From Deltaproteobacteria bacterium (lineage in GTDB: Bacteria > Myxococcota > JADLHZ01): 64,000 bases of DNA. Position numbers and translations under genes: made by a program. The notes below the pieces were generated by a model. It worked only from the letters and a program-made list of their open reading frames with translations, was not told the DNA's origin and searched no databases. The DNA lies in the NCBI GenBank assembly GCA_020848545.1, contig JADLHZ010000122.1:95415-159414 (forward strand), written 5' to 3'. Positions 40,849 through 48,926 of the stretch are shown here, one piece after another. How positions within the stretch are numbered: position 1 is the first letter of the stretch; the number at the start of each line of letters is the position of its first letter.

Positions 40849-41166
40849 ATGGCCAAAGAAAAGGAGGGCGGCGGCCAGACCGTCATCGAGCGCGCGCCGA
40901 AGACCGCGCTGAAGAAGCCGCCGCTCTTCAAAGTGCTCTTGCACAACGACGACTTCACGCCGCGCGACTTCGTCGTCATCGTGCTGCGCGAGGTGTTCAA
41001 CCTGGGCGACGGCGAAGCGCAGGCCTGCATGCAGCACGCGCACAACCACGGCATCGCCGTCGTCGGCTTGTTCACCTTCGAGATCGCCGAGACCAAGGTG
41101 AACCAGGCGATGGCGTTCGCCAAAGAGGCGCAGTTTCCGCTGAAGTTTACGCTCGAATCGGAGTAG
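40849..41166 (+). CDS. clpS: ATP-dependent Clp protease adaptor ClpS
   Basis: 105 residues with GGGAG seven bases upstream. The N-degron pocket is recognisable: Val-Leu-Leu-His-Asn-Asp-Asp-Phe-Thr-Pro near residue 30, the following Val-Leu-Arg-Glu-Val-Phe helix, and His-Ala-His-Asn-His-Gly-Ile-Ala. ClpS hands proteins with destabilising N-terminal residues to ClpAP. clpA, which often follows clpS, is not next to it here. Instead the neighbourhood holds SspB and the tmRNA gene. Confidence 0.95.
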   Translation: MAKEKEGGGQTVIERAPKTALKKPPLFKVLLHNDDFTPRDFVVIVLREVFNLGDGEAQACMQHAHNHGIAVVGLFTFEIAETKVNQAMAFAKEAQFPLKFTLESE

Positions 41167-41213
41167 TGGCTGCCTGTCCGGCGACGGACGGGTCTGAACA
41201 AAACTAACCCGTT

Positions 41214-41235
41214 CGGCATGCGACTCTGCATGCCG
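41214..41235. terminator. Perfect 8-bp hairpin between convergent genes
   Basis: CGGCATGC and GCATGCCG flank a 6-base loop in the 89-base gap after clpS. A smaller hairpin (GTCCG-GCGA-CGGAC) lies at 41176-41189. Neither has a U-tract, so termination is only suggested by position. Confidence 0.4.
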
Positions 41236-41255
41236 ACGGAGCGCAGCGACGAGGG

Positions 41256-42365
41256 TTACTGTCGCGTGCCCATCGAATCGAGCTCGCTCGCCCGCTCACC
41301 GTGGCCGGCGTGCTCGTAGGCGCGCTTGAACGCCTCGCGCATGCCTTGGGTGTGCGGATGCTCGGGACCGAAGCGATCGAGGAAGATGGCGAGCGCCTGC
41401 CGGGCGAGCGCGTCGCCGCGATCGATCTCGCCGAGCTGCAGATCCATCGTCGCCACGTTCATCAGCGCCACCGCGATCTGCGGGTGCGACGCCGGCAGCA
41501 CGTCTTGATAGATCGCGAGCGCGCGCCGGTAGTCTTCGCGGGCGAGCAGCGTGCGGCCGGTCGACTCGCGCACCTCGCCGAGCAGCTCGTGCACCTGTGC
41601 CCGCTCTTCGCCCATCGTCGGGCGAGCGTCGAGCGCGCGCGTCGCCGCGGCCTCGGCGAGCGTGAAGTCCTTGGCGCCGATCGCGCTCTTCACCAGGGCG
41701 CAGAGGGCGGCGGCGAGGCGCGGGTGATCGTTCTTCTCGAGGATGCGGACGGCGCGACGGCGCAGAGTCATGGCGTCAATGTAATCACCGCTGGCTTCCC
41801 GCACAGAGGCGAGCGCCTCCAACGGATCGATCATCGACTGCGCCTCGGGGCCGTGCGCGAGCGCGAAGCACTGCAGCGCACGCTCGAGCGCCGCCGCCGC
41901 GCCGTCGCGATCGCCGAGGCGCACGCGCGCTGCCGCGAGCCCGCTGAGCGCCACGCCGAGGCGCGGATCGTCATCGCCGGCGCTCGCGAAGAGCGCGTCG
42001 ACCGAGCGCGCGAACAGCGTCTCGGCGTCGTCGTAGTTCGAGGCCAAGAGCTGGACGTGGGCGAGCCGGTGCAGGCCTTCGCCGACACGCTCGTGACGTT
42101 CCCCATAGGTCTTCGTATCGATGTCGAGCGCGCGCAGGAGCGCTTCGGCGGCCGGCACCAGCTTGGCCTGCGCGCGCAAGGCCTCGGCCAGATCGACGAG
42201 GGCGTTGGCGACCTCCGGATGCTCCGCGCCGAACGCACGCTCGCGCAAGGTGACGAGCTCTTCGGCGAGCGCCTCGGCCGCGGCGAAACGCTGGGTGGCG
42301 AACGCGGCCTCGATCTCACGGACGATGCGGTCTTCGGCGAGGCGGCGGATGTCGATCTCGCTCAT
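41256..42365 (-). CDS. TPR-repeat protein
   Basis: 369 residues made almost entirely of 42-residue tetratricopeptide pairs of the kinesin-light-chain type (Gly-Xaa-Xaa-His-Pro-Xaa-Val-Ala, Leu-Ala-Arg-Gln-Ala-Leu-Ala-Ile, Phe-Gly-Pro-Glu-His-Pro-His-Thr). No signal peptide or enzymatic motif. The ATG overlaps the yhbY stop (ATGA), so it is last in an sspB-yhbY-TPR operon. A scaffold role is likely from the fold; the partner is unknown. Confidence 0.8.
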   Translation of the reverse strand: MSEIDIRRLAEDRIVREIEAAFATQRFAAAEALAEELVTLRERAFGAEHPEVANALVDLAEALRAQAKLVPAAEALLRALDIDTKTYGERHERVGEGLHRLAHVQLLASNYDDAETLFARSVDALFASAGDDDPRLGVALSGLAAARVRLGDRDGAAAALERALQCFALAHGPEAQSMIDPLEALASVREASGDYIDAMTLRRRAVRILEKNDHPRLAAALCALVKSAIGAKDFTLAEAAATRALDARPTMGEERAQVHELLGEVRESTGRTLLAREDYRRALAIYQDVLPASHPQIAVALMNVATMDLQLGEIDRGDALARQALAIFLDRFGPEHPHTQGMREAFKRAYEHAGHGERASELDSMGTRQ

Positions 42366-42670
42366 GGCAGGCGGAGCTTCGGTTTTTCGGGGTGCGCTTT
42401 GTAGAGCAGCGCGGTGCGGCCGATCACCTGCACGATCTCTGCGTTCAACGCGCTGGCCAGCGAGTCGATGGCCGCGCTCGGACCGTCCTCGTTGTTCTGG
42501 TTCACCTTCAGCTTCACGAGCTCGTGGGCCAAAAGCGCCGCGCGCGTGTTCTTGATGATGCCGTCATTGACGCCGTCCTTGCCGATCCAGATCGACGCAT
42601 CGAGCTCCATCCCGAGCTTGATCAGGAAGCGCTTCTGCGGGTTCGTGAGCTCTGCCTTCGGTTCTGACAT
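42362..42670 (-). CDS. yhbY: CRM-domain RNA-binding protein YhbY
   Basis: 102 residues, the usual length of single CRM-domain proteins that associate with pre-50S ribosomes. Landmarks are Leu-Thr-Asn-Pro-Gln-Lys-Arg-Phe-Leu, Ile-Trp-Ile-Gly-Lys-Asp-Gly-Val (GxxG-like loop), His-Glu-Leu-Val-Lys-Leu-Lys-Val and Val-Gln-Val-Ile-Gly-Arg-Thr-Ala-Leu-Leu-Tyr. It is coupled to the TPR gene by ATGA and lies 43 bases after sspB. Confidence 0.92.
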   Translation of the reverse strand: MSEPKAELTNPQKRFLIKLGMELDASIWIGKDGVNDGIIKNTRAALLAHELVKLKVNQNNEDGPSAAIDSLASALNAEIVQVIGRTALLYKAHPEKPKLRLP

Positions 42671-42713
42671 TTCGGGGGCGGGCGTAGGCGAATCGGGCGC
42701 GGATCGTCAAATG

Positions 42714-43208
42714 CTATTTCTTGTCGCCTTCGATCACACGCAGGTGCGGTGCCTTGGTCGGTCTGCCGACACCTTCGCTGCCGCGGGGCTCGCTGCGGCG
42801 GCGGCGCTCGGAGCGCGGCGTGCGGGCCGTCTCGGCTTCCGCTTCGCTCGCGACTTGTGGCTCGAGGTCCATCTCTTTGCGTAGCGCCGCGAGGATGTCT
42901 TCCGGCAGGCTCTCCGGGAACACCAGGCCGGCGCCGGTGACGTGGCTGGTCAGCGCGTAGACCGAGCCGAAAGGAATGCGCACCCGGAAGGGATTGCCGC
43001 CGAAGGTGAGCGTCGCTTCGATGCCGTCGTCGCCGACTTCCATCTGCGAGCCGGCGAAGCGGTACGAGAGGTTCAAGCGCAGATCCTGCTGGCCGATGAA
43101 GTGCTTCGGAACGAGGACCCCATCGCGGCGCGCGTCGAGGTGTACCATCGTCATCCCTTTGTCGAGGAAGGCGAGGAGCGCGTCGCGTTTCGATTTGAAG
43201 ACGTCCAC
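42714..43208 (-). CDS. sspB: SspB-like ClpXP specificity-enhancing factor
   Basis: 164 residues from a GTG at 43208. The N-terminal 105 residues follow the SspB fold (Met-Val-His-Leu-Asp-Ala-Arg, Leu-Arg-Leu-Asn-Leu-Ser-Tyr-Arg-Phe, Ile-Pro-Phe-Gly-Ser-Val-Tyr-Ala-Leu). A disordered Arg/Glu linker ends in Ala-Pro-His-Leu-Arg-Val-Ile-Glu, close to the ClpX-binding XB motif of E. coli SspB (Leu-Arg-Val-Val). SspB tethers ssrA-tagged proteins to ClpXP. The tmRNA gene that writes the tag starts 120 bases away, divergently, which strongly supports the call. Confidence 0.87.
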   Translation of the reverse strand: MDVFKSKRDALLAFLDKGMTMVHLDARRDGVLVPKHFIGQQDLRLNLSYRFAGSQMEVGDDGIEATLTFGGNPFRVRIPFGSVYALTSHVTGAGLVFPESLPEDILAALRKEMDLEPQVASEAEAETARTPRSERRRRSEPRGSEGVGRPTKAPHLRVIEGDKK

Positions 43209-43328
43209 TTTTGTGAGCCTACCAGCGGAGAAATTCGCTCGCGACCAAATGTGTCTTTCGGCACTAGCAGAGCGTGATCATTTCGCAACGATTATGCTAC
43301 GGTCTGCATCTTAGCGACGGTTCGTCAC

Positions 43329-43695
43329 GGGGGCGACCGGTTTCGACGGAGGACACACAGGACGAGACGCGTGCCGAGGGTGCTCAGGTACCTCGTTAAT
43401 CCATTTGGGCAAACTATAAACGCCAACGACAACGTTGAAACGTTTGCTCTCGCGGCCTAATAAACCGTAGAAAGCCATGAGCCGTAGAGTCGACCCATGC
43501 TCTGCGGGTTCTCATGATGACAGTGGGTGTGGTGACGATCTGCGGCTCAGGGATCGGCGCCGAGAAATACTGGGAATCGCCCCACGCTAGGCCTGCCGAG
43601 CGACTCGGCGCGGGGTTAAAACGAAAGCTCGGCTACGCACGTAGTGGGTCGTCAGGTGGATCTTTCGGACGTGGGTTCAATTCCCACCGCCTCCA
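43329..43695 (+). ncRNA. ssrA: Transfer-messenger RNA (tmRNA)
   Basis: One-piece tmRNA of about 367 bases. The 5' end GGGGGCGACCGGTTTCGACG and the 3' T-arm/acceptor GGTTCAATTCCCACCGCCTCC pair over seven bases (GGGGGCG with CGCCTCC, one G-U). The CCA is not encoded. The tag frame at 43422-43457 reads Ala-Asn-Asp-Asn-Val-Glu-Thr-Phe-Ala-Leu-Ala-Ala followed by two stop codons. The Ala-Leu-Ala-Ala end is the ClpXP degron. A T-run at 43697-43702 directly follows and may end transcription. A possible -10 TATGCT lies at 43293-43298 with no good -35. tmRNA rescues stalled ribosomes and tags their products. Confidence 0.97.
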
Positions 43696-45032
43696 CTTTT
43701 TTCCATCTCGCGCTGCACCTCCGCTTCTGGATAGCGCCAGAAGAAGCAGGTGCCGGCGAGCAACGCGAGCGCGCACAAGGGGCCGGTCAGGATCACGCCG
43801 AGCGGCTCGGTGGTCGACTTGCCGAACGCCTCGGACAACCACGACACCGCACCGACCGCGAGGCCGAGCGAGATCTTTTGCAAGAAGCCCTGGGCGCCGA
43901 AGAACATGCCCTCACGCTGCTCGCCGGTGCGCCGCGCGTTCGCCGCGCAGATGTCGGCGAGCATCGCGTTCGGCACGGCCAGGAACAAGGCGATCGGCAC
44001 GCCCGAGAGCGCGAAGATCGGGATCGCGAACGCGGGCTGCCAAGCGATGAGCGGAACGCCGGCGCCGATGAGGAGCGCGAGCATCACGCTGCCGCCGATC
44101 ATCAGTCGCCGCTTGCCGACGCGGCGCTGCAGCGGTGGCACAGCAAAGAACGCGAGCCCCGCGGCGCCGAACAGAGGTCCGATGACGAGCCCGAGATCGG
44201 CGAGCGGTCGTCCGAGCAGCACCTCGACATACGCCGGCGCCGCGGTCTGCACGATCGTGAAGCCGACGAAGAAGAAGTTGTTGCCGAGCACGTAGCGCAC
44301 GAACGCGCGATCTTTGGCCGTCTGCTTCAACGACGCGAGCAGGCCGGCGTGGCTCGCGGCTTCACCCTGCGCCCGCCGGATGAGGCGCGTCTCGTCGATG
44401 CCGAGGATGGGGATGACGAGCATGACGAACGAGATCGCGGCGAGCACCGCCGCCATCGTCTGCAACCCGCGCCGATCGGGATCGACCGCTGGAAGGAACA
44501 TCGGGGCGACGACGCTCGCGATCATCCCGCCGAAGAGCGCGGCGCCGGCCTGCAAGGTGGCGATGTCCGTGCTCTCGTCCTTGTCCGGCGCCAGCTCTGG
44601 GAGGAGCGCGAGGTACGGTGCGACGTAGGTCGAGTAGAAGCAAAAGTACGCCGTGAGTGTGAGCGCGAGAAAGCCAGCATTCGCCGGTGACTCGCCCGCG
44701 ATCGGCGGGAAGAACATGAGACCCGTGCACAGCGCGAGCGGCGCGGCGCCGGCGATCATGAACGCGCGGCGGCGGCCGAAAGGGTGACGGCTGCGATCGG
44801 AGTGGTTGGCGATGAACGGGTCGAAGAAGGTGTCGATGCCACGCGCGAGCACGTTGATGAGGAAGAAGGTGCCGACGCCCCAAGCGAGTCCCGGCATGCG
44901 GCTCGTGGCGCCGGAGACCAAAGGCGGCAGGTACAGCGGCAGCAAGAAGGTGGCGACGAGCTGATAGCCAAGCACGTTGCCGGCTTGTCCGCTGGCGTAC
45001 GCGAGGCGTTGCGCGACGCTCAGCGACGCCAA
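43677..45032 (-). CDS. MFS_2 (GPH) family sugar:cation symporter
   Basis: 451 residues from a TTG at 45032; no in-frame ATG or GTG precedes it. Twelve hydrophobic helices. The motif Arg-Gly-Ile-Asp-Thr-Phe-Phe-Asp-Pro-Phe-Ile-Ala-Asn-His-Ser-Asp-Arg-Ser near residue 65 is the signature of glycoside-pentoside-hexuronide symporters, and Gly-Arg-Arg-Arg-Ala-Phe follows it. Substrate cannot be named. The last codons, giving Ser-Gly-Gly-Gly-Gly-Asn, come from the complement of the tmRNA T-arm and acceptor stem, a 19-base convergent overlap. Confidence 0.88.
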   Translation of the reverse strand: MASLSVAQRLAYASGQAGNVLGYQLVATFLLPLYLPPLVSGATSRMPGLAWGVGTFFLINVLARGIDTFFDPFIANHSDRSRHPFGRRRAFMIAGAAPLALCTGLMFFPPIAGESPANAGFLALTLTAYFCFYSTYVAPYLALLPELAPDKDESTDIATLQAGAALFGGMIASVVAPMFLPAVDPDRRGLQTMAAVLAAISFVMLVIPILGIDETRLIRRAQGEAASHAGLLASLKQTAKDRAFVRYVLGNNFFFVGFTIVQTAAPAYVEVLLGRPLADLGLVIGPLFGAAGLAFFAVPPLQRRVGKRRLMIGGSVMLALLIGAGVPLIAWQPAFAIPIFALSGVPIALFLAVPNAMLADICAANARRTGEQREGMFFGAQGFLQKISLGLAVGAVSWLSEAFGKSTTEPLGVILTGPLCALALLAGTCFFWRYPEAEVQREMEKSGGGGN

Positions 45033-45163
45033 TCGGGCTCCGGCGACAACGACGTCATGGCGAGAGCATAGCGCGAGCTTGGACGAGGACGGATTCTTTA
45101 CGCACGATCGTTTCCGCGGCGAGACTCGCGGCGTGATAGCCTTCGTCTTCTCGAGGGTGTGCG

Positions 45164-45250
45164 TTGCCAGGCGTGCACATGCTCGATCGCTACCGCCAGT
45201 GGCAGCCCTACTTGGAGCTCGTCGTCGCGACGAGCTTCCGGCTACTCTGA
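45164..45250 (+). pseudogene. Short N-terminal ORF remnant
   Basis: A 28-residue frame (TTG at 45164 or ATG at 45179) reads Met-Leu-Asp-Arg-Tyr-Arg-Gln-Trp-Gln-Pro-Tyr-Leu-Glu-Leu-Val-Val-Ala and stops at 45250, nine bases into the tail of the converging gene. The pattern resembles the first helix of a larger regulator or membrane protein and could be a truncated gene at a deletion breakpoint. Chance remains possible. Confidence 0.25.
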
Positions 45251-46705
45251 AGCTGCGACCGCCGACCGCAAGCGATCACAGTCGACGATCGGATCGCCCG
45301 CGGCGCGGTACGGCGACCAGCAATACCAAAAGAATGCGCCAACGGCGTCGGTGCCGATGACTTCGCCTTTCGGATGCAGCGGGTAGTCCCCGTCGGGCAG
45401 CGACCAAGGATCGTACGCAGGGAAGGTGCGCAGGCGTGCGAGGGCGACGCTGAACTGCTCATACACGAAGCGGATCGCGTGGGCCGGCACCGGCATGCCC
45501 GCGGCCGCCGCATAGACGATGAACACGGCGAGCTTGCCGCGCCACTTGGCCACTTCACCGCCGGGAATCTCGTCGTCTTTCAAATTGAGATCGAAGTCGG
45601 CGCGGCTCCACAAACCGCGGACGAGCGCATCGGCGTCGAGGCCTTGCTCGCTCGCGATCATGGCGGCGGCGAGGTGAAACGTCGCTTGGATCTCGTAGTT
45701 GTAGAAGTTGCCTTCGGCGCCGACGAGATCGGCCGCGCGGGTGAGGCCGTCGCCACAGTCTTCGCCATGCGGTCGTTCGTCAGCGATCAATGCGGTCGCG
45801 AGGCGCGCCGGGCATTCGACCTTCGGATACACCGCCGACATCGCGAAGTTGCTGATCGTGCTCAGGCGATCGTCCGACGGATAGAGGCCTGGGTAAAAGA
45901 GCGAGCCATCGGCGCGCTTGCTGCGGATCCAATACCCGTGCTCAGCGACGTCCTTCGTGAAGCCACGCATGAGGTCGTAGGTCTCTCTCGCGGTCGTGCG
46001 GATCGCGAGGTCGTCTGCGAACGACGCGAGGTGCGGCAGGATCGCGGTGGCCAGATAAATGTGCGGAACATCGTCCTTCGAGCGTGTGTTCTGCACCCAG
46101 GCTTCGGGCCAGTAAGGATTCTGCGCGACGAAGATCGTCTGCGTGTTCCACGCGTCATGCGCTGTGCGCCAGGCATCGTAGTCGACGAACGCGGTCTTGC
46201 CTTCGCGCAAGATCGTGTGGCTCTTCGCGATCACCGCGCGCGCCATGATCGAGCGGAGCGGATCGTTCGCGTCCCATGCCATGCCGAGCATCGTCGCCGA
46301 GAGCCCCTTCGCATATTGCTCTGCGAGCTTGGCGGCGAGGCGGTTGCTCGACCACAAGTACGCCGCGCTCATCTGGCCGAGGATGCGCGACGACGAAATC
46401 CACATGTTTTCCGGTGACGCTCCGGCATCGTGGCGGAAGGTGATGGCGCCGCCGCGCTTTTGGATCGTCACGCCGTTCCAGTATGCGGACCAATCGCGAA
46501 GGTTGGTGCTCGCCTCGACGCCGTACGAGGTCTCGTAGAGCCAGCGGAAAAAGTGCGTGTCCGTATAGTACGAGGCGAGCGCATCCGTGAAAGCTTGCGT
46601 CTCGCTTTGTGCGACGGGCGCGTCGGGCTTGCCGTCGCGGTCACGCACGGGGCCCGGACAGATACCGAGCGTGAATGCTGCCCAAAATGCCGCTGCGCCC
46701 TTCAA
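45242..46705 (-). CDS. Secreted protein of unknown function, probably alpha-helical
   Basis: 487 residues from a TTG at 46705. The N-terminus is a short signal peptide (Ala-Ala-Ala-Phe-Trp-Ala-Ala-Phe-Thr-Leu-Gly). The rest is rich in helices with many Trp and Tyr, for example Ala-Tyr-Leu-Trp-Ser-Ser-Asn-Arg-Leu, Asn-Pro-Tyr-Trp-Pro-Glu-Ala-Trp-Val-Gln-Asn and Asn-Phe-Tyr-Asn-Tyr-Glu-Ile-Gln, which recalls the alpha/alpha-toroid of polysaccharide-active enzymes. I cannot point to a catalytic pair. The downstream gene on the same strand is a sugar symporter, so a carbohydrate role is a reasonable guess. It diverges from ppk2 with only 30 bases between. Confidence 0.7.
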   Translation of the reverse strand: MKGAAAFWAAFTLGICPGPVRDRDGKPDAPVAQSETQAFTDALASYYTDTHFFRWLYETSYGVEASTNLRDWSAYWNGVTIQKRGGAITFRHDAGASPENMWISSSRILGQMSAAYLWSSNRLAAKLAEQYAKGLSATMLGMAWDANDPLRSIMARAVIAKSHTILREGKTAFVDYDAWRTAHDAWNTQTIFVAQNPYWPEAWVQNTRSKDDVPHIYLATAILPHLASFADDLAIRTTARETYDLMRGFTKDVAEHGYWIRSKRADGSLFYPGLYPSDDRLSTISNFAMSAVYPKVECPARLATALIADERPHGEDCGDGLTRAADLVGAEGNFYNYEIQATFHLAAAMIASEQGLDADALVRGLWSRADFDLNLKDDEIPGGEVAKWRGKLAVFIVYAAAAGMPVPAHAIRFVYEQFSVALARLRTFPAYDPWSLPDGDYPLHPKGEVIGTDAVGAFFWYCWSPYRAAGDPIVDCDRLRSAVAASE

Positions 46706-46735
46706 AGCGCGACGTTATCGGCATAGGGACGAGCC

Positions 46736-47476
46736 GTGTCCAGCGAATCGATGAAGGGGAAAGACTATCGCAAGACGCTCGCCGAGCTGCACGTCGAGCT
46801 CGTGCGTCTGCAGGGCTACGTCAAACAAAGCGGCGCGCGCTTGCTCGTCATCGTCGAAGGCCGTGACGCGTCGGGGAAGGGCGGGCTCATCAAGCGTCTG
46901 GTCGAGCCGCTGAACCCGCGCGGCTGCCGCGTCGTCGCGCTCGATCGGGCAAGCGAGCGCGAGCGCGGCCAGTGGTACTTTCAGCGCTACCTCGGGCACC
47001 TGCCGGCCGCGGGTGAGATCGTCGTCTTCGATCGCAGCTGGTACAACCGCGTCGGGCTCGAGGTCGTGATGGGCTACTGCAGCGCCGCTGAGCACGCGGC
47101 GTTTCTGCGGGCGGCGCCGGAGCTCGAACGCCTGCTCGTCGAGGACGGCATCCTGTTGCGCAAGATCTACCTCGAGGTGAGCAAGGACGAGCAGGCGCGT
47201 CGGCTCGAAGAACGCAAGAACGATCCGCTCGTGCAGTGGAAGCTGAGCCCGCTCGATTTAGCGGCGCAGAGCAAGTGGGACGAGTATACCGCCGCATCCG
47301 AGACGATGTTTGCGAAGACCGCCACCCGAGCCGCTCCCTGGACGATTGTCGCCGCTGACGACAAGCGGCTGGCGCGCGTGAATGCGTTCCGCTGGCTGCT
47401 CGCGAGCGTCGACTACGGCGCGCAGGTGTCGCTCACCCTCGACCCCGGCGTCATCACCGTGAGGAGCGCCGGATGA
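46736..47476 (+). CDS. ppk2: Polyphosphate kinase 2 family protein
   Basis: 246 residues from a GTG at 46736; an ATG at 46751 is also possible. One PPK2 domain with Walker A Gly-Arg-Asp-Ala-Ser-Gly-Lys-Gly-Gly at 42-50, Walker B Val-Val-Phe-Asp-Arg-Ser-Trp-Tyr-Asn-Arg (Asp99) and the lid Arg residues of Arg-Leu-Glu-Glu-Arg-Lys-Asn-Asp-Pro. The family moves phosphate between polyphosphate and nucleoside mono- or diphosphates. The class (NDP- or NMP-using) cannot be fixed by eye. The stop overlaps the next start (ATGA). Confidence 0.93.
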   Translation: MSSESMKGKDYRKTLAELHVELVRLQGYVKQSGARLLVIVEGRDASGKGGLIKRLVEPLNPRGCRVVALDRASERERGQWYFQRYLGHLPAAGEIVVFDRSWYNRVGLEVVMGYCSAAEHAAFLRAAPELERLLVEDGILLRKIYLEVSKDEQARRLEERKNDPLVQWKLSPLDLAAQSKWDEYTAASETMFAKTATRAAPWTIVAADDKRLARVNAFRWLLASVDYGAQVSLTLDPGVITVRSAG

Positions 47477-48471
47477 CCGCGCAGGTGCTGGTCGACGATC
47501 GCCTCGGGCAGTTTCGGCAGTTCAACGCGCTCGGCGGCAAGTTTCGCGTCGCGGTGACGGGCGTCTGCAACCTGCGCTGCTTCTTCTGCCACAACGAAGC
47601 GATGGGCGAGATGGGCGCGAAGATCCCGGAGGTGCTCAGCGCCGAGGAGCTCATCGCGATCTGCGACGCCTACGCTGCGCTCGGCGGCAAGCAGATCAAC
47701 ATCACGGGCGGCGAGCCGATGGCGCGCCAAGATCTCCCGGAGATCCTGAGCGCGATCGACAAGCGATCGACGCGGCTCGTGCTCAACTCGAATGGGTTGT
47801 TGCACACCCGCATCACCGGCATCCCTCGCGTCGAAGCGATCGATACGATCCTCGTCAGCCTGCACACGCTCGATGATGAAGTGTTCATCAGAGATCTCGG
47901 TGGCAAGAGCGTCGCGAAGCTGACCGACGCGATCTTGGCGCTGCGCGATCACGGCTACCACGTGAAGCTCAACCTCTCGCTCGGCCCGCACAACGCCGCC
48001 GGCGTCGAAGCGGTGGTGCGTTGGGCCCACGCGAACGCGCTCGACTTGAAGATCATCTCGCTCGTGCGGCCGAACACCGCGCCGGACTTCTATCACGGCA
48101 GCTGGATCGATCCGGCGCGCCTCGAGACGCTGCTCGATTCCCTCGGCGTGCGGGGTGAGACGAGGGCGCAGCTCGGCGGCAAGATCACCGAGTGGCGCGC
48201 CGAACGATCCACGCTCGAGCTGAAGAACATCGCCCGCGGTCGCATGCGCACCGACTTTTGCCGCGGCTGCACGCACGAGCAGCAGTGCGGCGAAGGCATC
48301 TACGGGCTGCGCCTCGGCGTCGACGGCGTGGCCAAGCCTTGCTTGATGCGCAAACAACGCTTCTCGCGCTTGGACCCCGCGCGATCTTGGCGCGAGCAGA
48401 TCCTGGATCTCATCGCCGCCATGGTCGGCGACTTTCACAACGCCCGTTTCGACACAGGAGCCCCGCTATGA
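47473..48471 (+). CDS. MoaA-like radical SAM protein
   Basis: 332 residues. The radical SAM cluster motif is Cys32-Asn-Leu-Arg-Cys36-Phe-Phe-Cys39, and Thr-Gly-Gly-Glu-Pro-Met binds SAM. The C-terminal region has Cys-Arg-Gly-Cys-Thr-His-Glu-Gln-Gln-Cys followed by Leu-Arg-Leu-Gly-Val-Asp-Gly-Val-Ala-Lys-Pro-Cys-Leu, which resembles the second cluster of MoaA but with an extra Cys. True MoaA ends in a Gly-Gly tail needed for catalysis; this one ends Gly-Ala-Pro-Leu. With no molybdenum cofactor genes nearby it is more likely a MoaA relative of unknown substrate. It is coupled on both sides by ATGA. Confidence 0.85.
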   Translation: MTAQVLVDDRLGQFRQFNALGGKFRVAVTGVCNLRCFFCHNEAMGEMGAKIPEVLSAEELIAICDAYAALGGKQINITGGEPMARQDLPEILSAIDKRSTRLVLNSNGLLHTRITGIPRVEAIDTILVSLHTLDDEVFIRDLGGKSVAKLTDAILALRDHGYHVKLNLSLGPHNAAGVEAVVRWAHANALDLKIISLVRPNTAPDFYHGSWIDPARLETLLDSLGVRGETRAQLGGKITEWRAERSTLELKNIARGRMRTDFCRGCTHEQQCGEGIYGLRLGVDGVAKPCLMRKQRFSRLDPARSWREQILDLIAAMVGDFHNARFDTGAPL

Positions 48472-48926
48472 GCAAGAAGGTTACCGCGAAGGATGTGATG
48501 ACGAAGAAGGTGGCCACGGTCACGCCCGAGACGCCGATCTCGACGCTGCTCGATCGTTTGCGCGCCACGAAGTTCAGCGGCTTTCCCGTGGTCGACGAGC
48601 GCGGCAAGGTGCACGGGCTCATCTCGCAGAACGACGTGTTGCGCGCGCTTGCGGCCGGTTCGAGCGGCGACTTTCAGAGCGTCAAGCGCAAGGCGGCGAC
48701 GAAGCTGCTCGAAGGCGGCGGCGCGACCGCCGACGCCGTGCTCGGCCTCACCGTACGCGATCTGATGACGCCGAAGATCATCGGCTGCGCGCCGTCTGAC
48801 GGCCTCGCCAAGGTCGCGAAGATGATGGTGGCGAAGCGCGTTCACCGGGTCGTCGTGCTCGACAAGGGCAAGATCGCCGGGCTCATCTCGGCCACCGACG
48901 TCGTCAAACACATCGCCAAATCGTAA
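48468..48926 (+). CDS. Two-CBS-domain protein
   Basis: 152 residues with AGGAG eight bases before the ATG at 48468. Two CBS motifs (about 6-60 and 92-150) are recognised by Val-Lys/Arg-Asp-Val/Leu-Met-Thr and Gly-Leu-Ile-Ser-Xaa-Xaa-Asp-Val at the ends. A stand-alone Bateman pair senses adenosine nucleotides. Encoded in one coupled operon with PPK2, it could report ATP/AMP status to its partners. That is inference. Confidence 0.92.
   Translation: MSKKVTAKDVMTKKVATVTPETPISTLLDRLRATKFSGFPVVDERGKVHGLISQNDVLRALAAGSSGDFQSVKRKAATKLLEGGGATADAVLGLTVRDLMTPKIIGCAPSDGLAKVAKMMVAKRVHRVVVLDKGKIAGLISATDVVKHIAKS

Noticed and set aside
46142..46500. Possible glycosidase active site in the 487-residue secreted protein
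   Set aside because: Trp/Tyr-rich helices suggest a toroid, but I could not identify a consistent acidic pair, so no enzyme name is given.
47473..48471. Calling the radical SAM protein MoaA
   Set aside because: It lacks the C-terminal Gly-Gly tail, has a different Cys arrangement at the second cluster and no molybdenum cofactor genes nearby.
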